DNA of 60,000 bases from Adiantum capillus-veneris (GCA_014529385.2 CM043964.1:137713029-137773028), one strand, 5' to 3'; positions 38,660-53,520 are shown, counted from the first letter of the stretch. A program made the numbers and translations. The notes: generated by a model not told the origin, from the letters alone.

Positions 38660-40450
38660 TGTGAGGGCCATACCCAGACTCGACCCTACTCACCTCCCTC
38701 AGTCCTCCAGACCGTTCCAGGGAATGACGTAGATCTATCTATAGGTATCCCTCCCACTCGGGACCGACACTCAGATGGGACTCCGGTCTATCTTGAATGC
38801 CAACCCAAGGGGGTACATCCCTTCATTCAACGATTCTATCCGCTCTCATAATCAATCTGTCCTTGACAACTTTCCACACCCAAAATCGTGGTCCTTAGTC
38901 TTGATTCTCTTCATCTTTAACTTGAGGATCTGCTCTTGCTTTCTTATTCTCCCTTGGTTCATGGCGATAACCCCTTTTGCTTGACAAGCAAGCACCGCAG
39001 TTATCACTTTCCCCTAAGAAGAGGGGTCTCGCAATCCTCGCTCGTCCCCGATTACCCATTTTTATCCCACGTAGTCCTAGCGTTGAACATAAGAATTTTA
39101 GAACAACATCCGGCCATCTCACCCTCCGGATCCGCCCACCCACCAAACCATTTCATGAAAATCCCTTCCTGAGGTAGTACTTAACTACTACAAAATTAGG
39201 AAGACAGCAGTCTATCAAACATCATCAAACAACAAGCAGCATGCAATCTGTTGCATACCCTTGTTCAGGGAAATTCATCTGGTTGTTCCCACCAGATCTT
39301 CATTTAGAAACTTTTAATTCATTTTCTTTTCTTTATCTGCTATAATTAGCTTTTAACTAGTTTTCTAACTAATCATGTAACACATTTAGTTTCAACCAAT
39401 TCATCTTGCCTCCCCATTTAGGCCAAGATAATTGGTTACAAGCCATCAAAATGGCAACACCTTCACAATATTTCCCAGAATTAAGTGTTTGGGAAAGGCT
39501 CATCAAGTAATTTAATCATTCCTTCCTAAGTATTTTCTTTCGAGAGGTATAGCACCATCTAGTGACAGATGCACAGGATAGCCCCTATATTCCTAGCATT
39601 TCCAATTCCTGTTTAAGGAACCAAGTGGAACAAATTTCCTTAATTAAATTCACATCATCCTCCTTGAGTATGACCTTCTCATCCAACTATTGGCATCAGG
39701 CCACACACGGATTATGGCCAATTTCCAATAAGATACCGCGGGTACTTCACCCTGTCGGGCAAAAATAAAACAAACCCATTCATCCCTTATCCCTCGGGCA
39801 TGAATGACCTAAGTATAACAACTTGCCGGTTACGCTTCCCTAGCCGAAAAGGGCCAATCTCCGCCAAGTTCCCCAAGACAATCCTCTCAATGGGCCGGCC
39901 TTGCAATCAAATTGACCCCAAGAAGATCCATCTTGGTTTCCGGTCATTTCCAGACAATCTTCAAAATGTTTTGCAATGGGCTATCCCTATCACCTCTCGA
40001 GATTCCTTTTTAACTCCTAGTTAGTAATTTACCTTAATTCCTACTTTCATTAATTATCTACTAGCCAACTTTATTTAGAAAATACAAGAAATTTTTTTCC
40101 ATAGGCATTTGATGATTAATGTCTCTTCAAAAATGCCAACTTTTTAAGTTCAATCCCCGTTTTGTACGATTCCCAGGTTTTTGCAATCCCTTGCCATCCA
40201 TGGGACATCTCCATGGAAGCTTGAAGAGTTTTCGGTTCAAACAACACGGATATCAATTCCGCGAAGTTATCCCCTATCTCCCCATCCCGTATTTGCAAAC
40301 AAACTTGAAATCGACAACTTTAGAACTACTCTTCAATACCAAAAATTAAACTACTTCTATCGAGTTTAGACAACTACTCTTTTCTTATGGTGCTTAGCTT
40401 TCCATTTTAGGAAGCTAGAAGGTCGTCCTATAATTTATGAGTCTTCGAGC

Positions 40451-41260
40451 TTTCCATTAAAGCTTAAACCTAAAATACAAAGTAGTCACTAAAGCTTACA
40501 CCTAAGTGCAAAATTACCATTAATGCTTAGCTTAAGAGTGTAAATATACCTTTGAAACTTAACTTAATGATGCATAGATACTCTTAGCACTTAACCTTAA
40601 TTGCGAGGTTTCCATTAAAGCTTAAACCTAAAATACAAGGTAGTCACTAAAGATTACACCTAAGTGCAAAGTTACCATTAAAGCTTAGCTTAAGAGTGCA
40701 AATCTACCTTGGAAGCTTAGCTTAATGATGCATAGATACTCTTATCACTTGACCCTAATTGCGAGGTTTTCATTAAAGCTTAAACCTAAAATACAAGGTA
40801 GTCACTAAAGCTTACATCTAAGTGCAAAGTTACCATTAAAGCTTAGCTTACGAGAGCAAACCTACCTTTGAAGCTTAAATTTATGATGCACAAATACTCT
40901 TATCACTTGACCCTAATTGCGAGGTTTCCATTAAAGCTTAAACCTAAAAATGCAAGGTAGTCACTAAAGCTTACATCTAAGTGCAAAGTTACCATTAAAG
41001 CTTAGCTTATGAGTGCAAATATACCTTTTAAGCTTAACTTATTGATGCATAGATACTCTTATCACTTAACCCTAATTGCGAGGTTTCCATTAAAGCTTAA
41101 ACCATTAAAATGCAAGGTAGTCACTAAAGCTTACATCTAAGTGCAAAGTTACCATTAAAGCTTAGCTTACGAGTGCAAATCTATCTTTCAAGCTTAACTT
41201 AATGATGCATAACTACCATTAATACTTAACCCTAATTCCAAGGTTACCATTAAAACTTAA
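40451..41260 (+). repeat. Tandem 158-bp repeat array in the element 2 LTR
   Basis: Five units starting near 40451, 40609, 40767, 40925 and 41084. Each has four or five short AAGCTTA or similar motifs at 25-40 bp intervals. The other LTR copy has the same array at about 56346-57165. Confidence 0.9.
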
Positions 41261-41626
41261 ATCTAAAATAGTGCACATAAACCTTGCTAGTATTAAAACA
41301 CCTGGATTAATTATCCTATTAGAAATGAAGATTACCTCCTCTAAACAAGAGGGAAGTGGGGTTGAAGTCCTTCTTGAAGAGATGTGAGGCTCAAGGAAGA
41401 AGGAAAACGATTTAGGATGAAGAGGAAGGAGAGAGGAGCTTCTTCACAAAACCCTCAAGGGTTTGGCCTTCAAGAGAGGGAGAGAGCAAGAGCAAGGTTT
41501 AATGGAAACCTTGATTTACTTAAGTATAATCTTGAGCATGGAAAGTATGCAAGTAGCTTAGCAATATGTGTGTATCAAATTACAAAGGAGAGGGGGTGCT
41601 TATATAGGAAATGGTGGGTATTCTTT

Positions 41627-41800
41627 TCTCAATTCCTATTGGACCCCAATTCTCTTCTCAATTTCTATTGGACCCCAATTCTCTTCTCAAATCCTATTGG
41701 ACCCCAATTCTCCTCTCAATTGCTATTGGACCCCATTTCTCTTGTCAAATGCTATTGGACCCAATTCTCTTTTTAATTCCTATTGGACCCCAATTTTCTT
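41627..41800 (+). repeat. Tandem 30-bp ATTGGACCCC repeats
   Basis: About six units of CTATTGGACCCCAATTCTC with small changes. The partner LTR (57525-57665) has fewer units. Confidence 0.9.
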
Positions 41801-42093
41801 CTTAGTTCTTATCTCTTAACTTTATCTTTCAATCAAGTTAGTCCCTTTTTCTCCCATTTCCTGATCTAGATCAGTTCCCACTTGGCTTTTGACGAAGAAG
41901 TATAAAAATAATCTTAGTCTTTTTGAACAAATATAGGGATGACATAATTTCTTATTCGAAATATCCTTGTCTTCTCAATTTGGAGTAAAGTCTCGTTGTC
42001 CGCATGACTTCTTTGTCGGCCTTGCTTTTTCTAAATTATTTTCTAGGTTGAAAAAGTTCTAAATGGCGCTAGGGTTTAGGAAGGGACCTTACA

Positions 42094-42130
42094 AACTCCC
42101 CAACAAAAAAAAGAGTTGTCCTCAGCTCGG
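42094..42130 (-). other. Polypurine tract region of element 2
   Basis: Read on the minus strand, GAGGACAACTCTTTTTTTTG then TTGGGGAGTT directly before the LTR. This is the arrangement usual for Del/Tekay-type Gypsy elements. Confidence 0.75.
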
Positions 42131-42849
42131 GACATGCTTTAGGGAGTAGTCAGACTCAATCTTCGATCAACTTATGATTGAAGATGGTCAGTAACTTTAG
42201 GATATTTAAATTAAAGGACAGTGAAGCTTCTATGGATCTTGAATAATACATTTCTCTTCCATTTTTAGCGCTGACTCAAAAGTCTTAATCATAAAGAATT
42301 CTTAATGACTTTGGGTTACTTTAATTACTGAGTGTGATCTTACTCAACAAGGTATTTTTCCTTTGGTGTGACTAGATTTTGTTTCTCTTGTTAGGTCTAA
42401 AGATCATTTCTTCACTTCGCTCTCTATCTAGCCTTAATACGCTTTGTAAAAATCTTACCATTCTTACCTAGACTTTAACTTTTTTTTGTTTTGAGCGTTG
42501 ACTCATTTCTCTATTGATATCATCCAACTTATACCATGTTCTTGACAGTTAAGGATTTCATACTGATCTTTCAATTAAATCTTGCAATATCTCCTCCCTT
42601 GTGTACCCAATTTATTTCCTCCATCCTTATTTCTCTTATGTCTATAGCTTACTGCCTCGTCTTTCACTTGGTAATTAGATATTTTTAGACTTGTAAAACA
42701 CCATAGACGATTTGAACCTCAAAAGAGTTGAATGACTAGAGATGCTTGAATTCCATTAAAAAATTACATTAAAAGTGTCATCGATATCTTGAAGAATAAT
42801 TATAAGTTGTTCCAAAGAACCAACCAAAAATATGATCAAGGGTTTGGAC

Positions 42850-43661
42850 AAAAAGGGAGATATTAATTTGATTCCAAAAGGTCCACAATATCTGAATGCA
42901 AGCTTAAGGAATTTCCCTAGCTTTAAGGAGCTGCGTTTGGGTTTGACTCTGAGGAAAACTTATTCGCCTTTGCTAAAGCTTCTAATGGAGTGGTGAAGAT
43001 CAGTGTAGCTCTTCTGCCTATCACTAGCTCTCTTCAGGTTGTCTCTAATGACTAGAAGTTGATGATCCATCTCTTCCAGGATAGACTTAGCGGTAGAAAC
43101 ATGAAGAGAAGGGTCGGTTAATCGAAGAGGGATTAAACATTCCTTACCATACAAGGCTTTAAAGGGTGACATTTTGAGGCTGTGATGGTGAGAAGAGTTA
43201 TAAGCAAACTCAACTAGGGGAAGAAACTTGATCCATTGCTGGGGCTGTTGGTTGCAGTATGCTTGAAGCATATCTTCAATGACTTGATTCACTCGCTCAG
43301 TTTGACCATCCGTCTCCAGATGATATGCTGAGCTGAGATTGAGTTGGGTACTCAGAGATCAAAACATGGCTTGCCAAAACTTAGAAGTAAATTTGGCATC
43401 CTGATCACTGATGATTCTTGCAAGGATTCCATGTAATCTTAGTACCTCTTTGACAAATACTTGGGCTATGTCGATGGTGGTGGTTGTCTGCTCGACTGGA
43501 ATTAGATGAGCCACCTTAGTGAGATTATCTACTATGACAAAAATAGAATCATATTTTTCAGTTGTCTTTGGAAGACCAGTGACAAAGTCCATACTTAGAC
43601 ATTCCCACTTCATCTGAGGAATATCTAGGGACTGAAGCTTTCTAGGTAGTAAAGAAACCAT
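42850..43661 (-). pseudogene. Integrase remnant of element 2
   Basis: Two blocks in the same frame (43661-43359 and 43292-42960) are separated by one TGA. The core residues remain: SMDFVTGLP, IISDQDAKFTSKFW and, after the stop, HLETDGQTERVN. The C-terminal part continues past a stop at about 42960 with VFLRVKPKRSSLKLGKF, typical of chromovirus integrase C-termini. Reverse transcriptase and RNase H upstream are absent. Confidence 0.9.
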
Positions 43662-44153
43662 TTGCTAAGGTATAGTGAGTTAAGTGTTCCCTTGGGTTCT
43701 GAGCTTGAATCTCTTGTAGAAGAGGTCTAAAATAGGGTGTACCTGAATTTCTTGTTGAACTTCCTCGGGTAAAGAAGAGCTAAGGAGTGAATTAGTCAGG
43801 GTTGATGAGGACAAGACTGTTGGTCAAGAGGTCTTTGAGCTGTCCTCAACTTGAATAAAATACGTAATTGATGAAGCTTCTTGGATACGTCTTGCGACTT
43901 AACTTCTTGTTAACACTTTCAACTTGACTTCGCTCTTACACTTCTTCATCCCAAAAATCTGCTAATATAATATTGGAGTCATGGAAAATCTTTCTTAATA
44001 AGCTATCTTCTTTAATAAGTCATCACGTTTGTGGCTTCTTTGATACGCTGCTTCCTCTTTATAAGCTACTGGTAATCTCATCTTTATTATCACTTGTTAT
44101 TCTCTTATTTTTGCGATCTTCACTCTCTTGTAGCTTAGTCATTTTCTTAGCTG

Positions 44154-44669
44154 ATGGCATCTTGGCAAAAAGACTTAATTCTTCATGTATGCATCTCTCA
44201 CTTGCAGAGTGCAGATGAGGCAGTTAAAAGACAATTCTTAGAGCGATACAAAGATCTCCTCTTTCCTCAGTCAAATTCTTCTGTTGGCCAGACGATATGG
44301 AAGACATGGCGACACCTCACAAGAGTGACTCTCTGGGGTAGAGACCATTTCCGCAACAATACCCGACTTGCTATGGTTATAGAGGCTCTAGGACTTGTCC
44401 CTCGATACTACTGCGTCAAAAGGACACGAGATCCTGGGTTCTCCGCAAGGTTGTTCTTGCTTGTGCAGTTCATCTCCCATTCCAAGATTTGTCTCGATAC
44501 CATTTGGAGTCTTCCTCTTAGAGGTCTTTTTCTTTTATCAGCTCATACTCGAGAAATTGCTCAAGCTGTTTCTCGTAGAAGCATTCCAAAGGGTGAGCGT
44601 CCTAACATGTGCGGCGCTTGCGATACTTGGTTATGTGACCATATATTAGAGGATCTTTATGAGTTGTAA
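44154..44669 (+). CDS. 171-codon open frame of unknown function inside element 2
   Basis: An intact frame on the strand opposite to the element. It starts MASWQKDLILHV and contains LLFPQSNSSVG and a segment with TRVTLWG, and ends HILEDLYEL. It looks related by eye to two minus-strand pieces nearby: one at 45844-45697 (starts MAWDLPEEIQ, with FRELLFPE) and one at 45350-45050 (MAWNIQEEEV, then ATWLTLWG and NNLRIAMM). No known domain is recognised. It may be a captured host gene, a decayed accessory gene of the element, or chance; the resemblance between the three pieces argues against chance. Confidence 0.35.
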   Translation: MASWQKDLILHVCISHLQSADEAVKRQFLERYKDLLFPQSNSSVGQTIWKTWRHLTRVTLWGRDHFRNNTRLAMVIEALGLVPRYYCVKRTRDPGFSARLFLLVQFISHSKICLDTIWSLPLRGLFLLSAHTREIAQAVSRRSIPKGERPNMCGACDTWLCDHILEDLYEL

Positions 44670-45049
44670 ACTTTTCTTGCCTCTCCGTAATTACTTCCTG
44701 CCTCCCTTGTAATCCTTTTTGGCTTTAATTGAAGAAATAATCCTTTTTTGAAAAATTTGAGTATTGTCTGTACTTCCTTGTCTTGAAATGTCAGTCTCTC
44801 CTCTTTAATTAAAGTCTTAAGGACATCTCTATTCAGTGCTTTCAGCAAAGGGTCTTCTGTCTATGATAGTTTTGAGTAAAAAATCCAATTTTGAGTTCTT
44901 GGCTAACTCATAAGTTTGTTTTCTTATTCTTCTTCGGAGTTTAAACGTCTGCAATATTTATGAGCTTATCTATTGGACTTTCCCATCTTGATTTCTTGTG
45001 TGCTTTTACTTTTCTATTTGTCTTGAGATGCTATAAGTAGATGTATCTT

Positions 45050-45844
45050 TCAAAATCTGAAAATAAGATTAGACCATACCATATCTCTTTGGTCCCAATC
45101 CCAGCTTTCTCTCATCATTGCAATCCGTAAATTATTCAATAGTTGTACGCATCCCCATAGAGTTAACCATGTAGCTTCATTCAACCCACATGTTCTCCAT
45201 TTCTTAATAGAAATGTCGTTTTCCTTAGGAGAGAAAAGTTTGATAAGGTGTCTCAACATGACTAACGTGTCCTTTGGTTCAGCTATCCCCATTCTTTCAG
45301 GACTATCCTATAAACTTCTTCTTCTTGAATATTCCAAGCCATCAAAATTTCAAAACGAGTCTTCCTATATATACTTATAGATTTATCTATGGCTAATCAC
45401 AAGAACTTCTTGGATTTCTTCATTATCACTCAAAATTATCTTCTAGTCAATGTCCCAAAAATTAATTCTTCATGTGGTAGCTACCTTACCCAATCTTGCT
45501 CCTTATTACTAATCTTAAGGGAGAATGACAAGTAAAGCTCAATAAAAATTTCATCCATGCCACTTTCATGTGTCTTTGCACAAATGTATGCGTCTTCATT
45601 CATTTATGACACTTCCATGCGTCTTCGCACAAGTGCATTACCTATTCTTTCACAAATTTCTATATCGTTCATTTCCAGCTTCACTCACATTTCTCACTTG
45701 CTTAAATCCCAGGGACAAGTATAGGTTTCTGGAAATAAGAGCTCCCGAAAATGTTCCAGCATAGCAAGCCTTCTCTCTAGCATAGCAGTTTCCATCCTCT
45801 CATAGATAATCCACTGAATTTCTTCTGGCAAATCCCAAGCCATC
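45050..45844 (-). pseudogene. Two decayed relatives of the 171-codon frame
   Basis: The first piece (45844-45697, 49 codons) begins MAWDLPEEIQWIIYERMET. The second begins near 45352 with MAWNIQEEEVYRIV and, after a frame change, continues in 45292-45050 with ATWLTLWG. Both lie between the primer site and integrase, where gag would be expected. They may be gag-derived or captured. The function is unknown. Confidence 0.35.
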
Positions 45845-45990
45845 TTGAATTTTTTTGATAATTTATTGGAACATTAAGACTTAATTTTGTAATATAATTG
45901 AAATTTGGGTGCTAGACTGAGTTTTTTTTCTCTCATGCATTAATCTTAAATCAAAAATTCTAAATTCCAAGGTCCAAGATTCAAAATTAG

Positions 45991-46002
45991 GCTCTGATAC
46001 CA
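45991..46002 (-). other. Primer binding site of element 2
   Basis: Reverse complement of TGGTATCAGAGC, two bases from the LTR end at 46005. It shows that the element reads on the minus strand. Confidence 0.9.
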
Positions 46003-46004
46003 CT

Positions 46005-47036
46005 TGTGAGGGCCATACTCAGACTCGACCCTACTCACCTCCCTTAGTCCTCCAAACCATTCCAGGGAACGACGTAGATCTATCTGCAGGTATCCCTCCC
46101 ACTCGGGACCGACACTTAGATAGGACTCCGGTCTATCTTGAATGCCAATCCAAGGGGGTACATCCCTTCATTCAACGATTCTATCCGCTTCTCATAATCA
46201 ATCTGTCCTTGACAGCTTTCCGCACCCAAAATTGTGGTCCTTAGTTTTGATTCTCTTGATCTTTAACTTGAGGATTTGGTCTTGCTTTCTTGTTCTCCCT
46301 TGGTTCATGGCGATACCCCTTTTTCCTGATAAGCAGGCACGGCAGTTATCACTTTCCCCTAAGAAGAGGGATCTCGCAATCCTACCTAGTCTCACTCGTC
46401 CCCGATTACCCATTTTTATCCCACGTAGTCCTAGCGTTTAACATAAAAAATTTAAATCAACATCTTGCTATCTGACCCTCCCGATCCGCCCACCCACCAA
46501 ACCATTTCATGAAAATCCCTTTCCGAGGTAGTACTTAACTACTACAAAATCAGAAAGACAGCAGTCTATCAGACATCATCAAACAACAAGCACCATGCAA
46601 TCTGATGTATACCCTCGTTCAGGAAAATTCATCTGGTTGTTCCCACCAGATCTTTATTTAGAAACTTTTAATTCATTTCCTTTTCTTTATCTGCTATAAT
46701 TAGCTTGTAACTAGTTTCCTAACTAATCATGTAACACATTTAGTTTTGACCAATTCATCTTGCCTCCCCATTCAGGCCAAGAAAATCGGTCACAAGCCAT
46801 CAAAATGGCAACACCTTCACAATATTTCCTTAAATTAAGTGTTTGGGAAAGGCTCATCAAGTAATTTAATCATTTCTTTGTAAGTATTTTATTTCGAGAG
46901 GTATAGCACCATCTGGTGACAGATGCACAGGATAGCTCCTATATTCCTAGCCTTTTAGTTCCTTTTTAAGCAACCAAGTCGAACAAATTTCCTTAATTAA
47001 ATTCACATCATCCTCCCTCAGTATGATGTCATAAAA
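46005..47036 (-). repeat. 5' LTR of element 2, left part
   Basis: Matches 38660-39685 of the other LTR. It is interrupted by element 4 after ATGA (47033-47036) and resumes at 55527. Confidence 0.92.
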
Positions 47037-48736
<1,700 letters not shown>

Positions 48737-49151
48737 TTGGTATCAGAGCATTTGGTTTCTCTTTTCTTGCTTAAGAAGAGAGGTCCTTAAGTAGCCTATA
48801 AATGGTTGATGTTGTTAATTATAATAGGGTAAGTGGAACTGGGATCTAATATCGGTTTTGTTAAGCCCACTATGTGGGGGATGGTGCACACCTCGGGAGC
48901 TTTGGACTTAATAATGGAGTCTTTTTAGACTTGCCTACGGCTTTACCATTATTGAGCCATAAGAAGTCCGAAAGGAGCTAGCCCTTGGCAACTCTGCTAT
49001 GTTAGACCTACTCCTCTACTCTCTATAATTAACCACTTTGAGCCGTGGGTGTAGATACTTAAGAGCCAATTTTCAAAGGCTAAGAGGAGTGGCAACTAAG
49101 GTTTTGAATTGCCAAAGCATACACTAAGTACATACATAAAAATTTGTTAAC

Positions 49152-49914
49152 GTGGCTGACAATAATCAAGAGAGTAGAATGAACATTGATAGCTTTGATT
49201 TTGCACATGAAGGTGCTAATGAAGATGCTCCCATGTTTGTGAATTATCTTGTGACTAGGTTGCAACAAGCTATGGGCAACCCTACTTTGCAAGCCGAAGT
49301 TACTCAACAACTTCGTGCCTATGGAATTTCCCTTCCTACGATGGCACCTTTGGTGCTACCGACAAAGTGTTGGCCTTCATCCAGCAATTTGATGCGGCCT
49401 TTGGGGACGAGGGCTTCACAGAGTCCTCCAAGCTACGCCATGTAGCTATGCACTTCCAAAAATCAGCTCGTCAATGGTGGGCTAGCCTTCGTGGCAATGG
49501 AGAAGCCCCAAAGACATGGAAAACTCTACGAGTTTCCATCATGAAGCAATTTCTTCCAAGCGATACTAAAGATAAAGTTCTTACCGAATGGCACGGCTTG
49601 AAGCTTCTCTCTCATGAGTCTATCAACAAGTATGTAGACAAGTTTTGGGATTTACATCTCAAAGCTACTGTCTTTCAAAAGATAGACTTTGCCGAGAAAA
49701 GACAACAATTCTGTGCGGGATTACCTGAAGAGATGGCCGAATACATCAACTCTCAACGGCTCGGTACTATTACCGAAGTAATCCACCACACCATGGTTGC
49801 TTCACGCATCAATTTCCATCAAGGGGCTAGACGTAATGTCAAGCCCATGGAAAACAAAGATAAAAATGATGCAAAGGGGAAAACCAATGCTCAAAACAAT
49901 TCCCAAGTCACTTC

Positions 49915-49945
<31 letters not shown>

Positions 49946-52900
49946 CGGTCCAAGGAGAAGGGAGTTTACAAAGGTAAAAACAAACTCTCTCCTGAAGAGC
50001 TTGAAGCTTTTCGCAAGGACCATAAGTGTTTCAAGTGTGGGGAGCAAGGACATGGCTATCATTCTTGCCCCAAGAAGAATACTCGCAATGAGACTCCTAG
50101 GGCTTCCACCATCGAAGCTCCAAAAGAGGATGCTCATTGCAAAGGATCATCCCTCTCCTATGCTTGGGGAAAGGTAAGAGAGCATGATGCCTTCATCTTG
50201 TTTGACCCTGGCTCTACTCTCAACTTCATATCAATAGAGTTGGCCACCAAGTTGGGCATTCAAGCTTTTGAGATGGGAGATATAGTAGTGGCTGATGCAG
50301 CTTTCAAGGGACAACAAGCCTCCGTTACTCCCTTAATTGGGAAGTTGAGGCTTCATGTCCAAAGCTATGTCGACAAAGAAGACTTCTTCATTTCTCCTCT
50401 CCAACATCAGGATGTTATCCTAGGGGCACCATGGTTTGATCGCATGGCTGCCAACATGAAGTTCCCTGAAAGGAGAATTTACTTCACCTACCGGGGAAAG
50501 AACATGTGTATAGATGCTAGTGAGCGTGGTCGTACTATTCCACTTGTAAATCCTCTTGCTTTTGATAAGTCAATGAAGAGCTCAGTTTCTGCGTACATGA
50601 TTTTTGTCAAAGAGTCTCTAAAAGATACTAATGTTTCATCAAATGTAAATAATAGGAATCAAGAAGAGTTAGACTTTTCTAATTTTCTCAAAGGATTCCA
50701 AGATGTGTTCATCGATGATATCCCTATGGACTTACCTCCAAAACGAGGGGATGATGACCATCGTATCGAGCTCCTTCCTGGAAGTTCACCACCTAACAAG
50801 CCTCCTTATCGAGTCTCACAAGCTCAACAAGAGGGGATCATGAAGCAAGTACAAGAGCTGGTAGACAAGGGATGGTGAGGCCTAGCTCCTCTCCCTTTTG
50901 TTCTCCAGTCCTTTTAGTGCAAAAGAAAGATGGTACATACCGTATGTGTGTGGACTATCGAGCACTAAACCATATCACTATCAAAAACAGATTTCCCGTA
51001 CCTCGGGTAGAAGATCTGTTTGATAAGCTACAAGGCTCTACCTACTTCAGTAGGATTGACCTTAAGAGTGGCTATCATCAAATAAGGATAGTGGATGAGG
51101 ATATCTTAAAGACCGCGTTTCGCACAACATTTGGTCTTTATGAATATCTAGTCATGCCTTTTGGCTTGACTAATGCACCAGCTACGTTCAATCGTTTGAT
51201 GGAGAAATTTTTTAGACCATATCGAAAATTCACTGGAGTGTTCTTCGATGATATCATCATCTACTCCAAGTCTTTGGAGGAACATAAGCAACATCTACAA
51301 GTGATTTTTCAAGCCTTGAGGGAGAACAAACTTTTTCTCAACCAAAAGAAAAGCGAATTCTTCCTTCAAGAGATTCAATATCTAGGCCATATTATCTCTC
51401 ACGATGGTATTCGTATGGATCCATCAAAGTTAGAGGTAATAAAATCATGGCCTAACCCAAGGAATCTACATGAGCTAAGAAGCTTTATTGGTATGTGTGC
51501 ATACTATAGACGCTTCATAGCAAAATTCTCTCAAGTAGCAGGACCACTACACGACTTAACCAAGAAGAACGTTAAGTTTGTATGGACTGCTAAGGAGCAA
51601 AATGCTTTTGAAAAACTCAAAGAGAAGCTTACTTCCCAACCAGTCCTCGTGCTTCCGGATCTCTCAAAGCCATTTGAGGTCCAATGTGATGCTTGTGGTG
51701 ATTGCCTTGGAGCGGTTTTGCTTCAAGAAGGGCATGCCATAGCATATGAGAGCCGAAGGCTCAATGGTGATGAACGAGTCTTGGGCATTTATGAGAAAGA
51801 GCTTTTAGCTATTCTACATGCCCTAGACACATGGAAGCACTACCTATTGGGGACTCCATTTATCCTATGAACCGACCACCAAAGTCTCAAGTATTTCATG
51901 ACGCAAACCAAGATTTTCGACAAACAAATGAGGTGGGAAAATTTTCTTTCGCAATTTAATTTCCATATTGCTCACATAGCTGGTAAGCACAATCAAGTTG
52001 CCGATGCACTTTCACGACGACCAAAAGTTAATGCGGTGTCTATAGCTACTCACAATGATCTATCCTCTATGATAGATGAGTATGCTACTGACCCTGACTT
52101 TAGAGAGATAATGTCAGCCCTTGCTTTGGGGAAGAAAGAGGAACCATTCACCTTGCAGGATGGTTATCTTCTCCACGGCAATAGGCTATGTGTTACCCAT
52201 TCCCTTCGTGAGAAGGTTATGTATGAATCCCATGCTCCTCCATATGCGGGGCATAGAGGTATTAAACCTACTCTCCGAGGAGTAGAGATGTACTTCTATT
52301 GGCCTACCATGAAAGTGGACATACAAGAGTATGTATCAAAATGTGTAGTATGCCAAAAGACCAAGTATGATAGAGGGAAGCAACTTGGATTACTCCAGCC
52401 ATTGCCTATTCCAAATTCACCATGGGAGAGTATATCCATGGATTTCATCTTTGGATTACCCAAGTCTATCCATGGGAATACAGGAATATGGACAATAGTC
52501 GACAAGTTTAGCAAGCAAGCACATTTCATTCCTGTCAAAAAGACTATTAAGGCACACCAAATGGCAACTCTCTTCATATCTCAGATTTTCAAGCACCATG
52601 GATTACCCACATCCATCGTGTCACATAGAGATCCTAGAATGACCAGTAATTTCTAGAAAGGTCTCTTTGAAAATCTAGGAACAAGATTGAATTTCTCTTC
52701 GGCCTATCACCCACAAACGGATGGCCAAAGTGAGATAGCCAATCTTATGATACTCGATCTACTCAAGACTTATGTTACCGAAGTAGATCAACACTCACAA
52801 TGGGAAAAGTACTTACCTCTTGTAGAGTATGCCTACAATAATACTGTACATACTTCTACGGAAAAAGCACCTTTTGAGATCATTGAGGGAAGACCTAAAA

Positions 52901-53520
52901 GTCCCTTGCTACTCAAAGTACATGGGAATATCTTCGCCGCCGATGAGTATAGCCGTGACCTACAAGAATCTTTTCAAAAGATTAGGGAGGCTATATCCAT
53001 CTCTCAACAAAGGCAAAAAGTTGCTTCTGATAAGCACAGAAGAGCCTTAATGTTCAAAGAAAATGATTGGGTCTTACTCAAGTTTCCTAAGGCTCGATTA
53101 AGGCAAATGAAGGGCAAAAATCCTACGGGCCATCAGAAGTATTATGCTAAACTAGCAAAAAGATACTATGGTCCTTTCCAAATCTTGAAGCCCATCAATG
53201 AAACGGCTTATCAACTCAAGTTTCCCAACCATTGGCTTATACACAATGTCTTTCATGTAAGCCTGCTTAAGCCCTACAAAGGAGAGCCACCAACTGAACC
53301 AATTATTGAAGACCCTCCCGAAGTTGAAGACCAAGAAGAGGTGCTACAACCCGAAGCTGTCCTTCGGCATGAAGAAAAGGTACTACGACATGGTAAGATT
53401 ATCCGACGGTATCTTATTAAGTTCAAAAATTATCCTTTTGAAGATGCTAGATGGATGCAAGGAGTACAGCTTAAGGATAGTATGAACCTTGTCAATGCTT
53501 ACAATGCTACATTAGAGTAA
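49152..53520 (+). pseudogene. gag-pol: Gag-Pol of element 4, broken
   Basis: Colinear with the element 1 polyprotein. A 424-bp deletion after codon 61 removes the Arg/Ser-rich region and shifts the frame. The first block (49152-49445) therefore ends out of frame and the second (49367-50878) carries Gag, the CCHC knuckle and protease. A 1-bp deletion near 50870 shifts the frame before reverse transcriptase (50872-51870). A CGA-to-TGA change stops RNase H at about 51868, and a TGG-to-TAG change stops integrase at about 52654-52656. A last block (52687-53520) contains the integrase Glu and the chromodomain. Most catalytic motifs are otherwise preserved. In integrase, SHRD at 52621 replaces SDRD, so the second catalytic Asp is lost. 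Confidence 0.95.

Larger units (their letters stand above)
38660..42093 (-). repeat. 3' LTR of element 2
   Basis: 3434 bp. It holds a tandem array with a 158-bp unit (40451-41260) and a tandem array of ATTGGACCCC-containing units (about 41627-41800). No protein of its own is supported. Confidence 0.92.
43662..45990. other. Rest of the element 2 interior
   Basis: Apart from the small related frames listed separately, nothing recognisable. Gag, protease and reverse transcriptase of the element are missing. Confidence 0.6.

Noticed and set aside
38895-39177. Frames in the element 2 LTR near 38.9-39.2 kb and 46.1-46.5 kb
   Set aside because: Both LTR copies show different breaks and no frame is kept, so coding is unlikely.
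43973-44218. Hydrophobic 81-codon frame before the 171-codon frame
   Set aside because: It overlaps the better frame out of phase, is Leu/Ser rich from AT-rich DNA, and has no relative among the nearby pieces.
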